Below, piece after piece: positions 60,701 to 64,000 of a stretch of 64,000 nt of DNA (the stretch's first letter is position 1; every line of letters begins with the position of its first letter). Origin of the DNA: Bacteroidota bacterium. GTDB taxonomy: Bacteria; Bacteroidota; Bacteroidia; Chitinophagales; Chitinophagaceae. Where the stretch lies: assembly GCA_003175935.1 (NCBI GenBank), contig PSRI01000138.1, forward strand, positions 1 through 64,000, given 5' to 3'. The notes under the pieces are model-generated. The model did no database searches. It saw nothing but the letters and a program-made list of their open reading frames with translations, and was not told where the DNA came from. Both the position numbers and the translations under genes were made by a program.

Positions 60701-61527
60701 GCGACGGAAATACATCCTCACAACAGAGTCCGACACATACTTACAGTGCTGCAGGAAGTTATACTGTGCAATTAACAGTGACTACTAATACCGGTATATC
60801 AACTTCGCTTACAAAGAGCGTAAATATCACGAGCAAACCGATTGTAGTTAACCTGGGACCTGATACGACAATTTGCAGAGGCAACTCAGTCCAGTTAGAT
60901 GCTGGAAATCCGGGAGCTACATTCGCATGGTCGCCATCATCGGGATTGAGTGCAACAGATATTCAAAACCCTGTGGCCACTCCATTCAATACGACATCTT
61001 ATATCGTGTCAGTCACAAATTGCAGTGTAACGACGAATGATACTATAACAATAAATGTGAATAATGTATCCGGTCCTACCATTACCCAGCAAGGCAATGA
61101 ACTGATTTCTTCGGATGCTTCAAGTTATCAGTGGTATAAAGATGGCCAGTTGATTCCAGGAGCCACAGGCAAGATTTATAAACCTAAAGGATATGGAACT
61201 TATAAAGTAGATGGTGGCAGCTCGACCGGATGTGGCGGAATGTCTAACCCTTACTTCTATCTCTCAGATATAGGCTATTACCTTGGTGATATCAGGTGTA
61301 AGATTAGTCCTACGCCAGCTCATGGCCAGGTTTACCTGATCTTCTCCAAACTGCCAGTTAACCCGGTTAAAGTGACTGTGTACGACAGGGTGGGACGGAA
61401 GCTATTCATTACGAATGCCGTTAACAATGTTACTGAGCTCCATATGACAAATTACGCGAAGGGTCAGTACTGGGTTGAGTGTGTGCTGGACGACAAGAGA
61501 ACGATACTTCCCCTTATTACTCAATAG
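54718..61527 (+). CDS. Giant secreted PKD-repeat surface protein with T9SS-type C-terminal sorting domain
   Basis: Signal peptide MKRILLFVPLILLAFNNIWA; several PKD domains (SWSWDFGDGNTST); 14 tandem 69-aa repeats; terminal ISPTPAHGQVYLIFSKLPVNPVKVTVYDRVGRKLF...GQYWVECVLDDKRTILPLITQ. Confidence 0.88.
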   Translation: MKRILLFVPLILLAFNNIWANNETGKPKSALTADFSASVTSGCIPLATVFTDNSTFNVGDPIVNWTWDFGDGSPIVTGVQNPSHTFINDGTWDVKLTVTTASNATATITKTGYISSGAKYTPDLGPDFSICDGSNALLMDNSGYTNDFEYTWYDGSGNVIFTGTMYVFVNTADTYTAEINHLGCIGTDQIVISSSPPLTVDWNYTVLANCTNVQVQFNDLSTFCGGGGGGASYTWFFNDGSPPDNTQNPIHTFTTGGSHTIQLSVDDGMGNADSKVVTINLPNPSGTPTVDLGPDQHLCNGSSIQLDANNEPGATYSWSPATGLDDPTIYNPTASPTTTTTYTVTKVKCGVTVTDNIQIIVDPAITMDFVADKTSGCAPLAVTFTDNSFSCADFITSWSWDFGDGNTSTLSQPTHTYAAAGNYTVSLTVTSMGGATATLSKPNFITVNSAPVVNLGNDTALCIGSTLVLDAGNPGATYLWNPGGATTQTLTVTGFVPTVYTVQVTKGGCTASDNIKVDLKPSVTPDFSSLVVSTCTPIGVQFTDMSTVCTGSITGWSWDFGDGNTSTAQNPLHNYAAGGTYTVSLTVTPSSGLPSTTSKSITISGGTGISVNLGNDTAICLGTSITLDAGNTGSTFLWSTGATTQTISVSLPGKYYVDVTNGTCSGSDTINVTIKPAAVVDFSTSVVSPCGPISIQFTDATTVCTGSISSWSWDFGDGNTSTSQNPLHNYAATGTYNVTLTIVTSTGVTSSTTKPVTVTGGSLTVDLGPDQTVCSGSSVTLDAGISGATYLWSTGATTQTISVNTTGSYSVTVTQGGCTGSDAVNVTVNPLPTVDLGPDATICSGNNLTLDAGNPGATYLWSTGATTQTISVNTPGTYSVTVTFGGCSASDAINVTVNPSPTVNLGPDKSICLGSSTILDAGNVGATYLWSTGATTQTISVNTAGSYSVTVTAGGCSASDAINIGVIPPPVVNLGPDATICAGSSMTLDAGNPGATYLWSTGATTRTIVVNTAGTYSVTVTAGGCSASDGIDISVNPGPTVNLGADQTVCSGTPVILDAGNAGATYLWSTGATTQTISVNTTGTYSVTVTAGGCSASDNVNVTVNPTPVVDLGPDATICSGSTVVLDAGNAGATYLWSTGATTQTISVNTAGTYSVTVTKGGCSASDAINITVGSAIVVDLGPDATICAGSNITLDAGNVGATYLWNTGATTRTITVSSAGTYSVTVTQGTCSASDAINITTKPAPTVNLGPDATICAGSNITLDAGNAGATYLWSTGATTQTIVVSTAGTYSVTVTAGGCSASDAIDIAVNPPPVVNLGPDATICSGTNITLDAGNAGATYLWSTGATTQTITVNTAGSYSVTVTKGGCSASDAINISVNPSPNVNLGPDATICVGNSITLDAGNAGATYLWSTGATTQTISVNTAGTYSVTVTAGGCSSTDAINVAVNPAPIVNLGPDASICSGSSVTLDAGNPGATYLWSTGATTQTISVNTAGTYSVTVTKGGCSASDAIDITTNTPPTVMLGPDVSICAGSTATLDAGNPGATYLWSNGATTQKITVSTAGTYSVTVTKNGCTGSDAINITVKPLPVVNLGPDASVCTSTSLTLDAGNPGAAYLWNTGATTQTISVNTAGTYSVQVTKFGCTGSDAINITTTAGPVVNLGPDATICSGTSTTLDAGNPGATYLWSTGATTQTISVNTTGTYSVTVTKNGCTATDAINITVGSALVVNLGNDTAICLGSSIVLDAGNAGSTYLWSPGGATTQTLTVTGFAPTVYTVTVTNGGCTGTDNIKVDLKAASTPQFTYVVTPTCAPVSVQFTDASTVCTGTITGWLWDFGDGNTSTVQNPNHSYATPGTYTVSLTITPSSGLPTTTTNSVIVNGGGITVNLGNDTAICLGNTLTLNAGNAGSTYLWKSGATTQTITVLFPGKYWVDVTNGGCSGSDTIVVSVKPPLAVNFGIDSSLANCTPADIKFTDSSKVSCGQTISSWAWDFGDGNTSSQQSPTHTYSAAGSYTVQLTVTTNTGISTSLTKSVNITSKPIVVNLGPDTTICRGNSVQLDAGNPGATFAWSPSSGLSATDIQNPVATPFNTTSYIVSVTNCSVTTNDTITINVNNVSGPTITQQGNELISSDASSYQWYKDGQLIPGATGKIYKPKGYGTYKVDGGSSTGCGGMSNPYFYLSDIGYYLGDIRCKISPTPAHGQVYLIFSKLPVNPVKVTVYDRVGRKLFITNAVNNVTELHMTNYAKGQYWVECVLDDKRTILPLITQ
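56071..57006 (+). repeat. Four-module cassette, copy 1 (N-terminal flank of the array)
   Basis: LGND-PGG module, PKD, LGND-GKY module, PKD; homologous in order to 59905-60843. Confidence 0.8.
57007..59904 (+). repeat. 14 consecutive 207-bp (69-aa) coding repeats
   Basis: Consensus VVNLGPDATICSGSxxTLDAGNxGATYLWSTGATTQTISVNTAGTYSVTVTxGGCSASDAINITVNPxP; every unit is 69 aa, 14 x 207 = 2898 bp exactly. Confidence 0.92.
59905..60843 (+). repeat. Four-module cassette, copy 2 (C-terminal flank of the array)
   Basis: Same module order, similar length (939 vs 936 bp), module-specific signatures TGFxPTVYTVxVT...DNIKVDLK, TPSSGLPxTT and FPGKYWVDVTNG shared. Confidence 0.8.
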
Positions 61528-61560
61528 CCAATGATTTAACCCTAAGTTATAGACAACACG

Positions 61561-61587
61561 GGCCACCCCTCAGGGTGGCCTTTTTAT
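61561..61587 (+). terminator. Intrinsic terminator after the PKD protein gene
   Basis: GGCCACCC-CTCA-GGGTGGCC followed by TTTTTATT (an extra base in the stem region is possible). Confidence 0.9.
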
Positions 61588-61746
61588 TAGTTTTATAGGC
61601 TGAAAGCCAATACAGGCTTGAGATATCTCTATCTACAATTTTTGCACAGCATTTCGTTTATCTGAATTTTTATTTAAATTTATATGGATACCTATTCCGG
61701 TCCCGTGGAAAGCAATTAGTTCTTTATTTGTTCATAATTAAAACTT

Positions 61747-62133
61747 ATGCCCATGGTTACCGCAGACGTTGCACAGTTATCGAGAGAATGCAATACCTGG
61801 AGAGAGGCATTGCGTTCTCAACGCGAAGATTTCGCGCATTTGAACCACGAATTGCAGCAGGCAGCTGCATCCATTTCTGACCACGAAAGCCTTATTGAAG
61901 TTGAGCGTTATCAAAATCAGTTTCACATCCAGCTCATCAACATCCACGACCTCAAACACGCCATCAAATCCCACGAAAAAAAGGCCAATCTTCCACTAGC
62001 CATTAACGATAGCCGAACGTACGATGAAGTAATAACGGATCACGAAAAATTGCATGACGAGTACATGAACCTGGAACACACTCTACAGGAATTGAAAAGT
62101 GATTTCCACTTTTTCCTGGAACACACCCACTAA
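61747..62133 (+). CDS. Hypothetical small helical/coiled-coil protein (128 aa)
   Basis: Single ORF with ATG; charged helical sequence; no family recognised. Confidence 0.6.
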   Translation: MPMVTADVAQLSRECNTWREALRSQREDFAHLNHELQQAAASISDHESLIEVERYQNQFHIQLINIHDLKHAIKSHEKKANLPLAINDSRTYDEVITDHEKLHDEYMNLEHTLQELKSDFHFFLEHTH

Positions 62134-62262
62134 CTATTTGCTCAAATATTTTCACTGTCAGGATCAGGAATGAATAAAAAATTCCTGACTGACCAAACTA
62201 ACTTTTCTCCACCCTGTGAATGCCAGACTTCAACTATTTCTCAATCTTAAAATTTGTTTGCC

Positions 62263-64000
62263 ATGGCTGCCGAATTTGATACTTCCCATGTGAAGAACGT
62301 TGTTCTTCTCGGTCACGCTGGCTCAGGCAAGACGACTCTTGCTGAGTGCATGTTATTTGAGGCAGGATTGATTTCCCGCCGAGGATCTATTGAAGAAAGA
62401 AATACTGTAGGAGATTATCACGAATTAGAACAGGAGAGAGGAAATTCCATTTTTTCAAAATTGATGCACACGAAATGGCGGGGTTATAAAATTAATATTA
62501 TTGATACACCCGGTTATGATGATTTTGTGGGAGAAGTAATTTCTGCACTAAGAGTAGCTGATACAGGCGTAATGCTGTTAAATGCTTCAATGGGTGTGGA
62601 AGTGAGCTCGGATGTAATCTGGCAATATACCGAACAATTTAAAACACCAATGATTTTTGCGGTCAACAAACTGGACCATGAAAAAGCAGACTTTGATAAG
62701 ACCGTTCAACAGGCAAAGCAACACTTTGGAAGCAATGTTGTGGTTGTTCAGTATCCTCTTCAACAGGGAGAGGGATTTCATTGCATCATTGATGTATTAA
62801 GAATGACCATGTATAAATTCAAGGATGCCGGAGGAAAGCCGGAGAAACTTGATATACCGGAAGAAGAAAGATCCAAAGCCGATCAATTGCACAAAGAACT
62901 TATTGAGGCAGTGGCCAGCAACGATGAGAGTCTGATGGAAAAATATTTCGACAAAGGAGAGCTTGATGAGGATGAAATGAAATCTGGATTGAAAAAAGCA
63001 ATGATCAACCATGATCTGTTTCCATTATTCTGTTTATCTGCAGAACGAAATATGGGTAGCGGAAGGCTGATGGGTTTTATAGATAATGTTTGTCCCAGTG
63101 CGAATGAAATGCCTGCTCAAATCACTAAGAGTGGAAGTCCTTTGCCATGTGATGCTAATGGACCTGCAAGCATATTCATTTACAAAACTATTTCAGAACC
63201 ACACGTTGGTGATATGTCATTTTTCAAAGTCTATTCCGGAACAATTAAATCCGGAATGGAACTCGTAAATGAAACTACCGGAGCATCTGAAAAATTAAAT
63301 CAGCTCTTTATTGTTGAAGGAAACAAAAGGAATAATGTAAATGAGTTAAGTGCAGGAGATATTGGAGCCACATTGAAACTTAAAAATACTCATATCAATA
63401 ATACCCTTCATGATAAAGGAAAGAATATAGAATTACAATCGATTCAGTTTCCTCCACCAAATATGAGCATTGCAATAGAAGCAGCTAAAAAAGGTGAAGA
63501 AGAAAAATTGGCTGCGGCATTGCACCAATTAAAAGAGGAAGATCCAACAGTTTTGGTAGAAGTGTCATCAGAACTTCGTCAGACCATCTTATACTGCCAG
63601 GGAGATATGCATTTGGCTGTGATCAAGTGGAAAATCGAACATCTCCACAAAGTAGATGTTAAATTCAGTCGCCCGAGAATTCCTTATCGCGAAACAATTC
63701 GCAGGATGTCTGAATCCGTCTATCGTCACAAAAAACAGTCAGGCGGTGCCGGACAATTCGGTGAAGTTCATATGAGAATAGAACCCTGGTTTGAAGGTAT
63801 GCCGGATCCCATTGGATTAAATGTTCGTGGCAGAGATGTTCATGAGCTGGCATGGGGTGGTAAACTGGTTTTCTACAATTGCATTGTAGGTGGAGCAATC
63901 GACCAGCGTTTTCTGCCATCGATTCTTAAAGGTGTGATGGAAAAAATGAATGAAGGCCCGTTGACCGGATCCTATGTGCGTGATATCAGAGTTTCAATTT
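62263..64000 (+). CDS. EF-G-like translational GTPase paralog (3' truncated by window)
   Basis: Manual translation MAAEFDTSHVKNVVLLGHAGSGKTTLAECMLFEAG ... INIIDTPGYDDFVGEV ... FAVNKLDHEKAD ... RIPYRETIRRMSESVYRHKKQSGGAGQFGEVHM. Not in the ORF track because it runs off the window. Confidence 0.88.
   Translation, partial: MAAEFDTSHVKNVVLLGHAGSGKTTLAECMLFEAGLISRRGSIEERNTVGDYHELEQERGNSIFSKLMHTKWRGYKINIIDTPGYDDFVGEVISALRVADTGVMLLNASMGVEVSSDVIWQYTEQFKTPMIFAVNKLDHEKADFDKTVQQAKQHFGSNVVVVQYPLQQGEGFHCIIDVLRMTMYKFKDAGGKPEKLDIPEEERSKADQLHKELIEAVASNDESLMEKYFDKGELDEDEMKSGLKKAMINHDLFPLFCLSAERNMGSGRLMGFIDNVCPSANEMPAQITKSGSPLPCDANGPASIFIYKTISEPHVGDMSFFKVYSGTIKSGMELVNETTGASEKLNQLFIVEGNKRNNVNELSAGDIGATLKLKNTHINNTLHDKGKNIELQSIQFPPPNMSIAIEAAKKGEEEKLAAALHQLKEEDPTVLVEVSSELRQTILYCQGDMHLAVIKWKIEHLHKVDVKFSRPRIPYRETIRRMSESVYRHKKQSGGAGQFGEVHMRIEPWFEGMPDPIGLNVRGRDVHELAWGGKLVFYNCIVGGAIDQRFLPSILKGVMEKMNEGPLTGSYVRDIRVSI

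Noticed and set aside
1-64000. Defence, phage, integrase or transposase genes
   Set aside because: None of the translated ORFs showed recognisable motifs of these classes; the window is dominated by core metabolism.

Overview
The window looks like a Bacteroidota chromosome segment (Chitinophagales-like by protein character and TTG/TTTG...TAnnTTTG promoters). Most of it is core metabolism: ilvD(end)-ilvB-ilvN-ilvC-ilvA, gltB-gltD, two Amt ammonium transporters around an outer-membrane barrel, ppc, thrA-thrB-thrC, sdhCAB, holA, ribF, purM, ftsE, rpsO, pnp, prmA, plsY, dnaG and a 3'-truncated EF-G paralog. No tRNA, rRNA, CRISPR array, phage or transposase was recognised. Points worth a second look: (1) an unannotated 29-aa Thr/Ile-rich leader peptide upstream of thrABC, with hairpins typical of attenuation; (2) a BlaI-type repressor, a BlaR1/M56 sensor protease fused to a catalytically intact-looking periplasmic amidase and two TonB-plug-like modules, and a MacB-like permease, with a perfect 9-2-9 palindrome filling the spacer of the blaI promoter; (3) an out-of-frame TonB C-terminal remnant just after that fusion; (4) a 2269-aa PKD/T9SS-type surface protein with 14 exact-length 69-aa repeats flanked by two copies of a ~312-aa four-domain cassette; (5) dnaG with an apparent CTG start; (6) an EF-G paralog with the catalytic His replaced by Tyr. 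All calls come from reading the sequence and ORF translations; no database search was run.
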